Assembly: GCF_041296385.1 (NCBI RefSeq)
Contig: NW_027184085.1
Coordinates: 51,861,109-51,925,108 of the forward strand
From: Aphelocoma coerulescens
Lineage: Eukaryota > Chordata > Aves > Passeriformes > Corvidae
DNA: 64,000 bases
Direction: 5' to 3'
Positions 22,946 to 37,700 of the stretch are shown in pieces (within the stretch, counting starts at the first letter, position 1; each line of letters starts with the position of its first letter). A program made the translations under genes and the position numbers. The notes beneath the pieces are model-generated. The model was not told the origin of the DNA. It worked only from the letters and a program-made list of their open reading frames with translations, and ran no database searches.

Positions 22946-25900
22946 AGTCATCTTACTGAATAATAAATTGCTGCAAATGAACACTTTATCCTTGCTCTTT
23001 AGACCCTGTTTTTCTCCACTAAAATTTTTTTTTGAAACACCAAGGTAACAAAAAGGGAAAAAAAAAAGCCAAACCGAACCAGACCAACCAAAAAAACAAA
23101 CAAAAAAAACCCAACCCAAAAAACACCTCAAAAAACAACAAACCAACCAACCAACCAACCACCCAACCAAAAATCTCCATAATGAAATAATGGAGAATGA
23201 AGTAAACTTCACTTTGATTCCCTCTATATGTCTATGTTCGTATGTCATCTAGTGTATAGAAAAATATTCCATCCTTTTTCTGTTCCTAATGCAATACCAC
23301 AGTGCTTTTTCTATGACTACAAAATTCATCTTGTGGAAAGAAAATACTTTTAATCCAAATTTGTGAAGCAATATGTCAAGCTGACCCTTAATATTATGTT
23401 TTCCTAAGTTTTCCCTGGCTTCTTTGATATGAATTATTTCAAATGCAGTGAGATCAGAATCATACATTAATTCAACTTCTCTGGTCACAAGCACCATGCT
23501 CCCATTTGGCAATGAATACTCAGATGTTTTGGGCTGTACTTTAGTCAATATTTATACCCTTCAAGCTGAGATGATTTAATGATTTTCATATCAGCTCAAA
23601 ACACTTTTTTCAGAAATCTGACATTTGGCATTTGGGTAAAGCTCTCCATTTGCCTCAGTGATACCTTGCCCTTATTCATGGAACTGTGTAGATCTGTGTG
23701 TCATATTAGTAATTAATTTGCCACAGGCAAGTTTTTCCTTTTGAAGAAAACTGTATTAAAATAGCTTTATTTGGTCCATTTATGTCATGTAAAGTACATA
23801 CATTGATAAGCATTTTCTGATACATAGTTAATATTTTAAATCCTTTTTCCCTACAGATTCAGAGGTTTCAAAATACACTGCTGAATTTGGACAGTCTGTT
23901 TCCTATTTCTGTGTCAGTCATGTTATACTAACACTAAATATAATAGTCCCCGAGACAGGATTTTTAATAAAACAAAATTACTGAAAAGTGCTGTCATGGA
24001 CAGCAGGCATGTTGACTTGGATATTTAATTTTTTTTATCTGTGTCAGGCAGAAGTGATACATAAGTAATGTATTTCACATAATAAATTAGAGTAATACAA
24101 TTATAAGGGCATTAATTTTAGACATACAAAATGGGCAAGAATAAACATATGGAGCCTGAGTTTGAAGTAGAGGAGAAGGGAACCCTGATTCAGCTACTGA
24201 AAAGTGTACAATACAGAGAACATAAAGTTTTCCCAGACTCATCAAAGAGCCAGTATCCTTCAGAAGGTCTCTCAAGGATGCCTAGGCTGTGATACATCCG
24301 CTGTCTTGGGTTCCTGTGCTACATCCAATACTCCTTGTGACCTTGTGGTGCTTTTGGAGCCTGCAATAGCACAATATTTCATTAAGAATTGCAGCTTATG
24401 ACAAATGTTAAGAAGTTCTTGACTTTCCTGTATCATCTTCTTCAAAAAAGCGTTTGAAGGAGAACCTTTAGTTGAACTTTTAGAGAATGAAATCATTAGG
24501 ATTCATATATTTCAAAAGTTTTTATCTAGTTTGGAATGTTGATCTTTATTTATTCAATTGGTAGGATTTCTCATCTTCAAGTGTGCTTGGCCACAAAAAC
24601 TGCTCTTGACCCTGACCTGGATAAATGTCATGTAAACTCTTTTTACTGCAACTTTCTAAATAGACATAAAGTCTAAGTAAATTATTCCAGTGGAGAACCT
24701 TGCTTAGTCTATGTATGCCAAGACTTCCTAGTCTTCATTCAGGCTTAGTTTGGGGTTTTGAGTTAAACCCTGCTCAGCACTCAGGACAGCACCAAGCCTG
24801 GCACCACAATGCACCAGGACAGGAAACACCTCCACTGACACTTCAGGCTTCCAAATCAAAAAAATTGTTAGAGATTCCACTGAAGCTAGATATTGCACAA
24901 GGCATGCAAAACATCATGTAGAGATCTTGATATCATGACTACATCTTCAAAATTCAGAGGACTCTGTTTGGAACCAGTCCAGCAAACACCTTGATTTACT
25001 TTTGCTATTATTGAGACAAAATCAGAATTGGAATGTTGACTTGATGATGATATTAATTGTGGTGAAAAGAGCTGCCTATAGTCTTGCTAAACCATGATGT
25101 GTGCTGTTCATACGGTATCATTAACCTGGTTCAGCTCTTCACAGAAAGAAATGTAGTAACAGTTATATTTTCAATCAAATAATTTATTTCATCAATACAC
25201 ACAAAGGTAGTGGCTACCCAGAGTAAAGCAGCACAAACTCAAATCATATCCCAACTTCTAAAACTAGTTCACTTACTAAGTTTATAAAAGATAGCAAGTA
25301 GAGAAGAATTACTAGAGCCAACAACATAACACTCAGGCAATTCTTAAAGCCTTTTGTTCCCATCTGAAGGCATTACAACTAGATATTCTAATTTATAGAT
25401 ATAGCTTTTTCTGGAAAGAACTAATCACACCAAGTTAATCAATTATTAACAAGGAGAGATTTAAATGGAATCAATTTCAAAGCCCTTAAACCAAAGAATC
25501 TTAGCAGAGAAGGTTTATTTTAGTGTAATGCTACCCTCTGGTCAGAAACTAAGTCAGTATTTCTCACCTAAGACTCTTTTCTCCATCAGTGCTCTACATA
25601 TCTGATTCTGTTGATGCTTGAAAGGATGTGAACCAAAACAATCTGATGAAAACTTGTGAAGATCATTAGTGAGAGAATAAAACAGGGAATCAAGTCCTTC
25701 TAGAAGTCTGCCTACTGCTGTCTCATTGCCAAATTCCCTTTTACCTTCACTGTGACTCCTAATAAATGTCTTAGTCTTTTCCTCTTGGCTCCTAAATCCC
25801 TCTTTCTAAATGCCAAGAGGTCTCAGATGACTCCAGGAAATAACACCATTCACTGTCACCTTGTCTTCCAGTCATCTTTAAGGCCAGTTAAAAAAAAGAC

Positions 25901-28032
25901 CTATTAGGTTGTTTTGGTTTTGTGGTTGTTTGTTTGTTAATGATTACAAGATGGTCCTATGCCTACACAGACAACTGCAATAATCATAGGCTTCAGACCT
26001 TTAATTTTAAGAACAGGCTTTCATAGCCTTCATTGCCTAAGTCTCTCTACCTTTTTTTTCATCTCATCAGAAAATGATCAGTGCTACTTTGCATCTAAAG
26101 TCTAAGACAAAGGTCATGTTCTAGCCAACATTAGACTTGTATGGCAGGATATAAATTAAAACCTCAGAATTAAAACAGCAATACCAAAATCATATGTTGG
26201 TGGTGTACCTGATGTACACTCTAAGAACACTATAGAATTAGAATGCTCTATCTTTGCTCAAAGATCTATTTTTGTATCTCTCCTTGCAAACTCATGGCAT
26301 ATCATTTTAACTGTCTCAGGGTCACACAAAAAATCGAAGTGACAAAAATAAGCATGCACTAAGCATAGTGCCTTATGCTAAACCCATAGCATTTCTAACT
26401 CCTTGCAGCAACTCCTCTATAATTACTTTTCTGAACAAGCTTGCCTGATTTGTAACCTCCATGAGCTCATGTAAAGGTCTAATTGCTGTCCTAATAGTCT
26501 AATCCTCCTTCACAAGTCACCTGCTTTGTTCAAGGCTCCTTGAAGCAAATAAAGAGTTTCTTGGGTCCTGTGAGTTTTTCAGTATTCAGCTGGCACTGCT
26601 TCTTTGTTTGGAAAGGGAGCATAATAGCCATGAGGTGTCTGACCTGCAGAGGGAAGAGTTGCTCACAGATCCTAGCTCGACAGCTGTGAACTTTTTGTGT
26701 CATAGTCCCTGTCTGCTTGTTTGAGGTCTCATCATTAAATGATGCCCCAAATCCATGCATCCACATAAAGACTGAGCTGTAGTCATGGGAACTTAATCAA
26801 ATAGCATTTCCTCTTGCTAACCTTCAATGCCACACAAATAAGTCTTTCAATTTTGAAAAGCATCAGCTTGCACTGTCTATATCACAACATTAAATATTTC
26901 ATGTCAGATATATTGTTTTCATTCCTCACAAATATCTATAATAGTAATTTGAGGCACACGGGGAATTTTAGCAGACCCACAGACTTATTTTAGCAAATTG
27001 CATATTTCCTTGTATCAGTCTTCATATATACTGTTAGTCATTACAGTTTTTTAACTATTTTAAATCTTTCAATTATTTTTAATTTATTTTTTTATTTTGC
27101 ATAACAGGAATGACTCCAAAGAAAATGTCTTGAATTGATAACAGAATTTTTACAACATAAGAATATATAGATTTGATAAATCAGTCTCACTTGTTCATAT
27201 ACACAATCTGTACTCTTAATACCACAGAGAAAATGGATAATGCTGCAACACTTTATCCAGCAATTGCAGAAAGACAAAATAAATGTAAATCTTCCTAAAC
27301 ATATTCTAATTAAGTAACTGTTAATTATTCTGACGTAGTTTCCAGAATAGCAATAAAGCTAGCACCTAAGTTCAAAGAATTTTTTAAAACTTTGCTATGT
27401 TCTTTACTAACTCTTCCCCAATGAAGTACTCCCCCAATTTTACTGATGCATCATGTTCACTAATTTATCTCCTAGCATAAAACTTTAGAAGATGACCTCT
27501 ATTGAAAAGACAAATGAAGAAGGGAAGAACGTCCCTCCCTCCTGCTCCTTACATGAACAAGAAGAGAACCATTCAGAGGAGTCATTCCAAGAAGGAGCAT
27601 CACATTCAGCATTTCCCAGCACAGTGTACAGAGAAGCTATAATAGGCATCATGAGCAAGTAGGTGGATGACATGTGCACCATGGCAGTCCTCTTTTTCCT
27701 GTCCAGTAGGTTGACTGCTTGCAGCAACATGACCACAGAATGTTGCGTTTGACTTTTTTCATGGTTAAGAGAATATAAGCTCCTGGTTAGGAGAAGGTCA
27801 GGCAGATTTCACTGGGGTAATAAACTGTCACTTAGACACAAGAAACTATTAAGACCATGGTTGTCTTCCCAAACTTTAGGTTACTCTCTGGTACATACAC
27901 CATCTGTCATTCATTTTAAGTCAGACTGTAATAAACTTTTAAAGGAAAGCACCAATCTATTTATTTTGGAAGAGGCTTTGTTAAATTTTACAGTAACTAT
28001 CTAACCACTTAAATCCTAATCTGTCTCTTCAG
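22946..28032. other. AT-rich sequence, no gene recognised
   Basis: Starts with an AC-rich low-complexity stretch at 23040-23175, including (AACC)n at about 23138-23165. Otherwise it looks unique. At 27485-27760 the minus strand is open in more than one frame (for example LLQAVNLLDRKKRTAMVHM near 27729-27673), but no family is recognised. No LTR or LINE seen. Confidence 0.55.
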
Positions 28033-28177
28033 GGATGAAAGCATGGTTGCTTCCTCCAGCTCTTCAGAGGTTGTTGGTGCCAATGTAGTTTCTGGTACAG
28101 CAGAGAGTGCTGTCACGGCTAATGATTGTAACTCATGTTCCACTCAATCTACATCAGCCAGTCAATATCCTGCATAA
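28033..28177 (+). CDS. Possible terminal coding exon, unknown protein
   Basis: Candidate only. A branch-like CTAAC (about 27999-28003) and a pyrimidine stretch CTGTCTCTTCAG ending at 28032 precede an open frame of 47 codons ending in TAA at 28175-28177. The encoded C-terminus is hydrophilic and Ser/Thr-rich (DESMVASSSSSEVVGANVV...SASQYPA) with no domain that I recognise. About 650 bp downstream is an AATAAA (28831-28836) that could close a 3' UTR. No upstream exon was identified, and an open run of this length is not rare by chance, so this is a suggestion rather than a gene call. Confidence 0.3.
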
Positions 28178-31100
28178 AGGCCAGTGAGAGGTGTCAGGCT
28201 CACCCACAGACTGCTCCTCCACAGGTTTCCTCTCCTGCTCATTACTTGATATTGCCTGAAAACAAAGCAAAAGAAAATTATGACATGTGCTCCCAGGTTA
28301 TGTATCAGTATAGGGATGAATCACTATAAGGAGAACTGAGCTCTGCAGGGAATCTTGTTTAGCTCATACCATGTATCACCCAGATACCTGGTTTTGCAAA
28401 AAAAAAAGTAATAATTCACTGCTTACGATCTGGATTTAATCCCATTTAAGGAAAAGAGGAAGTTAGCACATACAACTGAAAATAATGAAGCAAAAATATG
28501 GATCAGTTCCCTCAGGTCATTTGTCTTTGCCAGTTAACTGAAGCACCAGTCTTTTGCTGCAGAAAAGAAAACTTTCCTGCAGAAAATTGTCTCTTGGTGA
28601 AAGAGATTGGTGCAGGAGAAATCTTTGTATACAGCAGAAAGAAACAGGAAGAAACGAGGAATATAAATGTGGAACAAAGCCTTTTATTTATGTAATGTCA
28701 AGAATAGCATCCTTTCCCAGTCCTCTTCAATACATTTCCTTTAAGTTGGATTTCTTGTTTCAGTCCTAAAACTTTTTTTATTTTAAAATAAATTAATTTG
28801 GACTACTAGATTATGTGAAAGAATTCTTGCAATAAACACTCCTCTTGTCTTATTTTTTGCTTCTTCCTTTTCATTCTGACTCTTTTTCCTCATCTTTTTG
28901 TGTTTAATCCCATGAAAAGGGATAACACATATTTAATGCAAGTTATATAAACCTTTTTTACTTATCCTGAATTATTTTTTTCCTAAGTATAAATTTGTAT
29001 TGTCTGTGATTCTTTGTGATACTTGATTCTCTGCACACCTGCAGGCTACACTGCTAAAAGTTGGTTTAAGATTTTCTCAGTTATTTCTTCTCAGTTTATG
29101 AGAACTTCATAATGGTTACAGTCATCTAACGATCAGAAAAAATGCATCAGAATGTCCTTGGAAGAGGTAGAAGTCCACATTAGCCATTCCTGTGTCTGTA
29201 CGTTAGGGTTTGCAAATGTTCTATTCCCATAAAAGCCACAGAGACATGCCTGAGGCACTGTTTTCTGTTGAATTACTACTGTATCCCAGATAACTGAGAA
29301 CTTCTACTTAAAGCTTTTGCACTGTAGACACATGAAATATCAGGACATCAACAAAGAGGCATTTGTATTTATTTATTTATTTGATGCATGGTTATCAAAA
29401 TCAGAGGAAAACTTCAGGTGATCCTCATTCAACAGTGTTGTCACAAAAATGACTGTCCACAGCTGTTCTGCACAAAGAAGTAGGTAACAGTTACCTGCTC
29501 CAGGTATATTTTGTAATTCCAGATTTACATGATGATAATGATGATGATGATGATGGTGATGATGATGTCATTGTCATTATTACAACTGTGAGACCTTCTA
29601 GCCCATGTGGATATTGAAGCATGCAATTACTACTTTTGATTGGTAAAACCAAATACGTGGAATTCATGAAGGATTTTCTCTCTTTCTTCTTTCCCCTTAT
29701 GATATTTTGTCAGTGAAGGCCACATGCAGAATTATAGATGGTTCTGAATAATTTTTGTGCCAGTTCTATTCATGGTATGCTTGGCCTTTTATAATGAAAA
29801 GCTTGAAGAAGTTCAAGAGCTTAAAGATTAGAAACCAAATAGAAGTTAACAAGTTGAAATAAAAGGTAATGTGAAAATCAATGTTATCCAATCCCTGAAA
29901 AAAGGGGTGTGTGTGGCTTTTACTGTGGTTTGTTTTGTTTGGGGGTTCTGTTCATTTTGTTTAAAAAGCACCATGTAATATCATTGGAAACAATGCAATG
30001 GGATATTTCCATTTTCGACCTGCAGACACAGGTGACACATACAAGTAAAGATAAAAATTTAGATTCTCTCCAATGGCCCTGTCTTTTGCACTTATTCTGT
30101 AAGTAGTGGGCAGGGTGGAGAAGGCAGCATTAATGCCTTTTGAATTGTTCTGAATTCAGGCATGGCTCTCAAAGACTTCAGAAAACTGTAAGCAGTCACC
30201 AAAAAAATCCCCAAAAAACCAACAAAAGAGGCCCCCAAACAAACTCAGAGATCTCACAGAACTCCTAAAATCTGCAGTTATGAGGGATCCTACTCTCCTC
30301 CTCTCAAAAGAGATGTTGTCCTGCAGATGCTGCAGTGACAATGGGTGAAATTATTTGAATTTTCTGTGTGATTTTTTAGCCCAAATTTCAAATATAGAAA
30401 TGATTTAGGTGTTTAGAAACCACTGACTTTCAATGACATGTAGGCTTTTAAGTGTTTAAGTCACCTAAAAATATTGAGCTCTTAGGTATTTTACAGCTTC
30501 TCTGTAATTGAATTGACATATGTGTTGGAAGCAGTATTAAACTGTACTTTTGAAAGTGACTTTTTGACTTCAGAAATTCATGTCAGTATCTATGCACTGT
30601 TCAGACTGATATTTCATTTTTCACTGACATATACTAGACTATTGATTTTTTCTCTTTCATTTTACTCCTCATTCGGATTCTCTAGAGAAACAAATAAAAA
30701 TACAGGGAAAATACGGGCAAAAAAAAGAGGATATACTCCTCATGCATGGGGAGAATTACATCTGGGGAGCACCAATGACTGCTGAAATTGAAATTTCAAT
30801 TCATATTAAAAGCACCTTCATCATCTAGAAAGCATCAATACAGAAAAATGGAGGTTGGACACAGGCTATAATGTACATATCAGAAGAGGAAATAATTTGC
30901 TCTTCTATTGATTGAGTCACTCTGGTGCAAAATCATTTTTCTGTTCACTTTTTGCAGAATTGTCTGGCAGTAAGTCTGTGATGGGTGATTTTAAACTTAA
31001 TATTTAGCAAAATAATTAACAGTAAAGAAATAGCTAAAATGCTGTCATTGTTTCAGCACAGAGTTGGAGTTCAAAGATTTTCCTTATTTAAATATGGAGT

Positions 31101-31847
31101 CAATAAATAAACAAATAAATATTGTTGAACTTTCACATCTGAATTAGGATTATGCCACCTGTAAAATCATTTCAATCTGCTATTAACTGTTGGTAGGGAG
31201 AAAATGTGTTTGTTGTTAATGAATAATTACCTGAGCAGAAAAAATATAGAACTACTTTAGTTCTTTAGCTGCCTTGCTGTTCTTGACAGCCAGAGATTTG
31301 GGCTATTATAAAAATTTCCATTCTGTTAATATTCATCACCTGAAATAGAATTGATTCATCTCCTCTGCCAATAATAGATTTTCTCCCATAAAATCCACAG
31401 ATTTCAGCAGCAGTGGTCTGGCAGTCTTGTGACACAATCTTACAGCAGCATTTGCTTCAGCTGACATCTGCCATTTCCACCTTGCTCAGGTAGCTGTTCC
31501 AGGAAAGCTCACAGGTGCTATGCTCAGAGATGGTAACTGCCAGGCAAAGCACATCCACATGCAGACCTGTGCACTTCCAAGGGGGTGGAAGAAGGAATAG
31601 GGCCTGCCAGTTTCATCTGCTTGTATGCCAGGTCACTTTGTCCTACTGTCATTCTGCAGCAGCCATAAAAAATGCCACAGTGCCAAGTGCTGAGTGTACA
31701 GCCCCCTGTAAACTCCAAAGGTGCACACAAGATGCATTCTGCAATCCAAACACTCACACACGTTCTTGCCTCATTTAACATTTTTGAACTTAGCTTAATG
31801 ACCCTGCAAACTGCATTGTAGTGAGTGGTCAGGCATGTGCAGCGTAT

Positions 31848-31877
31848 CTGTTAGGTCAGGTTCAGCTGACCTAACAG
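31848..31877. repeat. Perfect 12-bp inverted repeat with 6-nt loop
   Basis: CTGTTAGGTCAG (31848-31859), loop GTTCAG, CTGACCTAACAG (31866-31877). The arms are perfectly complementary, and pairing does not extend into the flanks. No terminator-like T run or repeat family was noted. Confidence 0.9.
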
Positions 31878-34702
31878 CTGAACTCCCAGCTCTGGCTCAG
31901 TTCTGCTGGATTCACCTTTCACTTCACACACAAGGACAGACCTCCAGCTTTGGAATTGAGGGAGGTGAAAGACAACCATTATATGTTCATATATTGATGT
32001 GAAATTTTGTGTGCAGAGATAGAAAAAAAACTTGTTTGGCAGATTTCTGGAAATCATGCCCAAAAGTTGCTCCTTAAGCCTTCTAGAAATTCACAGGACT
32101 GAAAAAAACCCCTTTACCCAATCAACAAAGCAACTTCAATGCAACCTTACACATTTAGAGTTTAAACTACAATTAAAACAATTATAGAATAGTACTTAAG
32201 AAGCTTCAAGCACCATGACACAGTGAGTCACCAATACCTTAAAATTATGAGCAATGATCAAACTAACGGTCCCTGTCCAAAATGAATTAAGAATAAACAT
32301 AAACTAAAACCTCCCTGCCCTTAACTTCCTGGTTGCCACAGAATTTCATCTACTTTTCAAAATCTTTTGCCAGAAATGGCTTTTCAGCATCTTCAGAAGA
32401 ACAAAATGAAGTTACATAATTGGTTTCTAAAAGAACATAGTAGATAGAAGCCATAGCATTCTGTGAAAAATGTGTTAACAAAAATATTTTTGTTCAAGCC
32501 TTTTTAATAAAAAGTAGTTTTCATTGCAATGTTATATATTTTGTTTCTTTTTTAAGTTCAATATCTTGTGTCTGTTTCATTGTTCATGTGAGTATTCCAC
32601 AGTGAGTTTGTGGCTGGTGACAGCTAGTGTTTGTCTGACAAGTGTGGAAGGTAGGGTCAACTTGTTTGTAGGTACAGAAAGTCTGGAATGAAAGTGATCA
32701 TGGTGCCCTGCCACAGTGCTTCCCTCTGAATCATGGAAAGTACTCCTTTGGTTTGAATTTTTTTTCTTCAATGACTAAGGGGAGTCAGTGATATCCAGCA
32801 CCTGTTTCAACCACAGGAAGTATACTGCCCGTTGATTTAAAAAGTCATTAAAAGTGGTTTATTTTCATACTGACCCTTCATTAGGATAGGAAAAAAAAAG
32901 AATTCTTAATGTGTCGTTTCTTAGGCAGAAAAAAATTTGCTTCTCATTGTCTAAGAAACTGGGAAGCATGGGCTCTGTGTTCATGGATCAGAAACCTGGC
33001 TCATGACTAGTCTGCAGCAGGACAGGTTGGCTAATAAAGATGAAAAAATACCAGAAGCAAGCATTTTTTTAAAAAATACTTTTCGTAGATTTGATTTAAA
33101 AAAAAAGAAAAGAAAGTAAGTTGCCCCCTGCAGCCTACCAGAACTGCAGATATTGTTGGAGTCCAAAACCCCTCCCTGCTTGTATAAGACTGCTGTCCTG
33201 GTGTGAGCTGCAGTCCACAACCAAAGCCTCACCTCTCTGCCAAGACTGTAAGCAAATGGACAAGTACAGTGACTAAGGAGTATTCAGCTGAAGAAAAGAA
33301 GTCTCAGTAGTTTTTAAATAAAAAACATTTATTCTGGGAAACAGAGAAGATGAAGAAAGAGGAAAAATAAAGAGCAGCAGAAAGTGAAAGCTTGAAACTG
33401 GATCTATAATGCATTTCACATCAGTGGTTGTTTGGGAAAACAAGCAGAAACCAGGAAAACTAGAAGGGTTCTGGGGAAATTTTGTAGGGTTTTCATTGAA
33501 ATATATAAAAAACATTAAAGTAGCATCTTATGTCAAAGTAAAAAGCATTTTGTTTCAGTTCTGAATTATTTAATCTCCTTCTGACCTTACTGTTGTAATA
33601 GGGACAGCTTTTAAAGGGGGGGGGGGCTAAATACAAAGTTGGAAGTGTTTGCTTCTCAAAATGTTTCATTTCACCATTTGTTTAATGAAGCATTTAATTT
33701 TTAAGATGTCAAAACATTTTACTTGCATGTTTTCTGAGTAGAATGTTTTGACATTTTGAAACCTCCCAATTTCTGACAAAAGCATTTGCAGAGTTCAATG
33801 CTAAATGAGAGTTTTAACATCTAACTTCCTTCCCATTCCGCCCCCAGAATCCATTTTGCAAAAAGAACAAAAATCCCAGATCTTTCTGAGTGAAAAATAA
33901 ATTACTCATTAATCACACAGCAGTGATTAAACAGCAGCTTCTAACAAACAGGAATGGGAACCCCAGGTTCTTCCTGTAACACAGCTGGATTCGTGGTAGT
34001 TCAGTGGAGCTGCAGGCAAATGTGTTGTGGCTGCCAAAGATGTGGCTGAGACAGGAATGGTGATGCTGGGCAGCTCTGTTGGTGAGCATAAAGAACCACC
34101 CTCAGCCCACAACATTGCACAGCTCTGTGTGCTTCTCCACAAGCACCAAACCTGTAGGAATTGTGAAAACATAAAATCAGAGTACAAAACTCATCTGAAT
34201 TGGTGTTCAAAACAATCTCCTCCTGGGTATCTCATTTGCACAACAAAAGGCATCTAAGAATCTTACTTGAACCAATTGATGCTTAAAATGTTTGTGCTGT
34301 TTTCTCTTGCAACTCTTTTTGCTTTTATATTTTTATAAGCACGTTTGGACCTGTGGGCACTTTGAAGTTCCCACTGTGCTTTAACAATCTGTTTTCATTG
34401 GTTGTGTCCTTCTGGCACTCTGACTGTTTCATTGCGCCCTACATCATCTTGTTTCTTCAAACAAGAGTCTTATGTTTTCCTTTTGAGTTATCTTTTTATA
34501 TTTTTCTACAGAATTGGGAGGGGAAAGATGTAGAATTTCAGTTTTTAAAGGACCTCTGGATGGCCTATCCAATGCTAAATCTATATTGTCCTTCCTCCAA
34601 CTTGCTCTCTGTTAGTTCTACATAAAACCTCTCTACAGTTCCAGTAGTGCTGGTTCCATATTCCTTCTGATGTACTTGAGTTGCTGTCATATAGTAGTAG
34701 TG

Positions 34703-34747
34703 ATTATTATTATTATTATTAATAATAATAATTATATTATTATTCAG
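34703..34747. repeat. (ATT)n-(AAT)n microsatellite with palindromic centre
   Basis: An ATT run switches to an AAT run at 34720/34721, giving a perfect 24-nt palindrome (12-bp arms, no loop). Trinucleotide TAG units precede it. Confidence 0.9.
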
Positions 34748-37700
34748 AAAAATAGAAAAATAAGAACCAAAACTGATAAAGCCTCACTATGCAATTAATT
34801 CGTTTTCAGAATAAGCTATTAACTAGGGCAAGCACTGCCACATAAGGCCCTCCATGCTCCCTTTTATTTATGAGGATGAAAAATTGTAATCAACAGAGAC
34901 TCTAAGAAAGGCACGGCCATGGCTCATGACTCCTGAAAAAGAACCAGGAAATGGACCTTCACCCTTACACAAAAGACCAAAGTGCAGAAAATGGGGAGGA
35001 CACAGCTCTTCTCCTGCTGTTCGTGTCACATATCCAACATGCAGTGTCTGTTTCATGCCACCCTGAGGCACTGCAGCTATTGCACAAGGAGACAAGTGGG
35101 TGACAGCTACAGGTGGCAATGATGAGCCTGACTCTGTGAACATTGGCCTGCATGCCCTGTTATTTTGCTGAAGCCCTGTGCACAGCAGTCTTCTCAGTTA
35201 ACACAGAATTAATTTTTAATGATTACTTCAACTTTTTAAAAATTATATTGGGTGAGATAATATATGGTAACCGCACAGATTACAGCATGCATTGATGCCT
35301 TTACAAAAAAAATGTCATGACATGGCAATTATACTACAGCAAAACAAATCATTGTGAAGTGTCTCAAATTGTATTTCTCTCTAGTAAATGAATCATAACA
35401 CTTTAACACCCTCAGACAATCTGCAATTAAATGAACAAAAATAGAACCCAAATGACCACACAGAGATGTTAGAGTGCTCAGGGCAAAAAGATGTGAAAAG
35501 AAGACAGTGAAGAGAAAGACATAATACACTCAGAGATAAAACATGTGCAAAGTTTAAGCAAGACAGGATCAAAGTTGCTTTTCTTTTCACCACTTTTTGA
35601 TTTATTGCCTAAAAATATTTATTATGCAGCTGAAGGACAATTAGTATTTACTAGAAAGTGAAACAAGTACCTTTTCTTTTACATTAAATACAACCATAGA
35701 TCTGAAAATGTAGTTTAATGTTTACAAATTAAACTGCAGTTCTCATCATGTTCTGTTTTTCTCAACTTGAGCTTTCTGAGTTCTGTGAATTGGCCTAAAA
35801 TGATTTAGGATTTCATGAGAATGTCACCCTTTGTAACTCATTAATGACTTAGCATACTCTCAGTATGTACTGTAGACAGGAGAAAGAAAATAGTCTCCAG
35901 GAGTAGAATATAAACAGAATTAAATACAGTGGAAGCAATTTAGAATATGTTATAGAGACTTCATACTGCTTTAGTGTGAACCTGATCAGTGATTAGTGAG
36001 CTCAGTCCTGCTGTTTGCCCAGCATGGAAAGAGCAGAGAAGGTGGCAGTGCATGGGCCTCCGTTGTTATCTTCACCCCTCAAAGCACATAAGGAATACAA
36101 AGACTATTTTGCATGTGGTATAATGCAAAGACATGGACACTGTATTTCTTTGCAGATGTCAACTATTTTTTGAGATCTTTCAAATATGTTTTTCAACCAT
36201 TTTATAGACAGTTCTGATTCAAGTGAAAGAAATTTCTGTGAGACTTGTAAATTCACTAGTATGAGACCATTTCTAGCTCCATTAAAAAAGCAGTCTAAGA
36301 AGTAAGAATTTTCTCCCAACTGCTGTTTTGAATGGTGAATTATTTGCACCATAAGATTTTTCCTGGTTGTGTGTAGTGGTAGAATAATTGCAGCATTTGT
36401 CATCTCTCTGTGCTGTTATGGACCAGAAGGAAAAGTAAAGTCTGCAACAAAGGTGCTGATCCTTAGTCAACAAGTGATTGAAACAAGAGCTGATGTACAA
36501 GAGAGAGATGAGGCTGCTGGGTTGTTTTTGTCTGTGGGACAAACATTGTTCTGAAGGGAGAAATCAGCGGTTTTCATTTAAAATTTTGAATCCTGTCTGC
36601 CTGCTCACCTCATTTCTCATATTAAACTCTGCATAATTACTACAATAATATTTCAACAAATGAATTATAATGTAAGACTCTTCAGAGTGAAGAAGAAAAT
36701 CTTTAGATGAAGGAATAAATAGTGAAAAAATGTATTATGACATTAACTTCAACCCACTTTTCAATTCGTTGTTATGGTAACAAGAGATCCAAAAATTTTA
36801 TATGCAAGATGTTTTATCAGAATAATGCAGTACTTTTATCTAGGATTTTACAAGTACCACACAGACCATAAGATGTTCATGCCATGTGTCCATTCCTTAA
36901 TTGTAGAGCAACAAATAACACTATAACACCCTGTGCATAACTATTTTTTAAAAACCAAAACAACCAAACAACAACCCAAGGAAAAAGCTGTTCCACAGGA
37001 CTTTTCATAAAGATGTCATCCTGGCAGGTTGACAAAAAAAAATGGAGACCAATAATTTTATCCTATGAATGCAGACTTTTGATATAAGTCCAGAAATCTT
37101 ACTACCAGTGACCTACAAGAATATCCTATGTCAAGGACAAAATCCCACAAACTCCTTATGCCATTCTAAACCTGAAGAGGAAGAGTTTTTTTGCATCCTG
37201 AAGTGGCAAATTTGGCTTCATTTTTTTTTATCCACAGAAACTTTCTGAAGCAATTGAAAAAAAAAAAAAGAGAAGGTACATCAAAATCTGTGAGTATCAT
37301 AACACTCTCCTGAAAAACATGTGAAAAGTAAAGAAACATTTCCCAGCTGGAATTATCAAGCTGGAACAGTTAACTTTCCAAGAAATCAGAGTTTTATTTC
37401 TGTCCCCAACTCAATCAAAGCATGAGATGACCACAGCAACATGAATCATTCCAGGGTATTTATCATGCACAAATTGTGATAAGGTAAAATCTGTTCTGAA
37501 GGCAAATTTATGGTAAACCAAAATAATGGCTTAGAGATAGAGAAACAGCCTGGACAATATGTTTCTTCAGTATCAAAATAAAACCATCCAATTAACAGAG
37601 TTACCTGAGTTATGAATAAAATGAAAAATACCCACCCTATCGCAGCTGGCAGAAAACAGATACTGAAAGCTCCAACTACAACCTTCTGATAACATGGAGT

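Noticed and set aside
31515..31781. Overlapping 85-87 codon frames on both strands
   Set aside because: No motif in either; mutual overlap on opposite strands points to chance.
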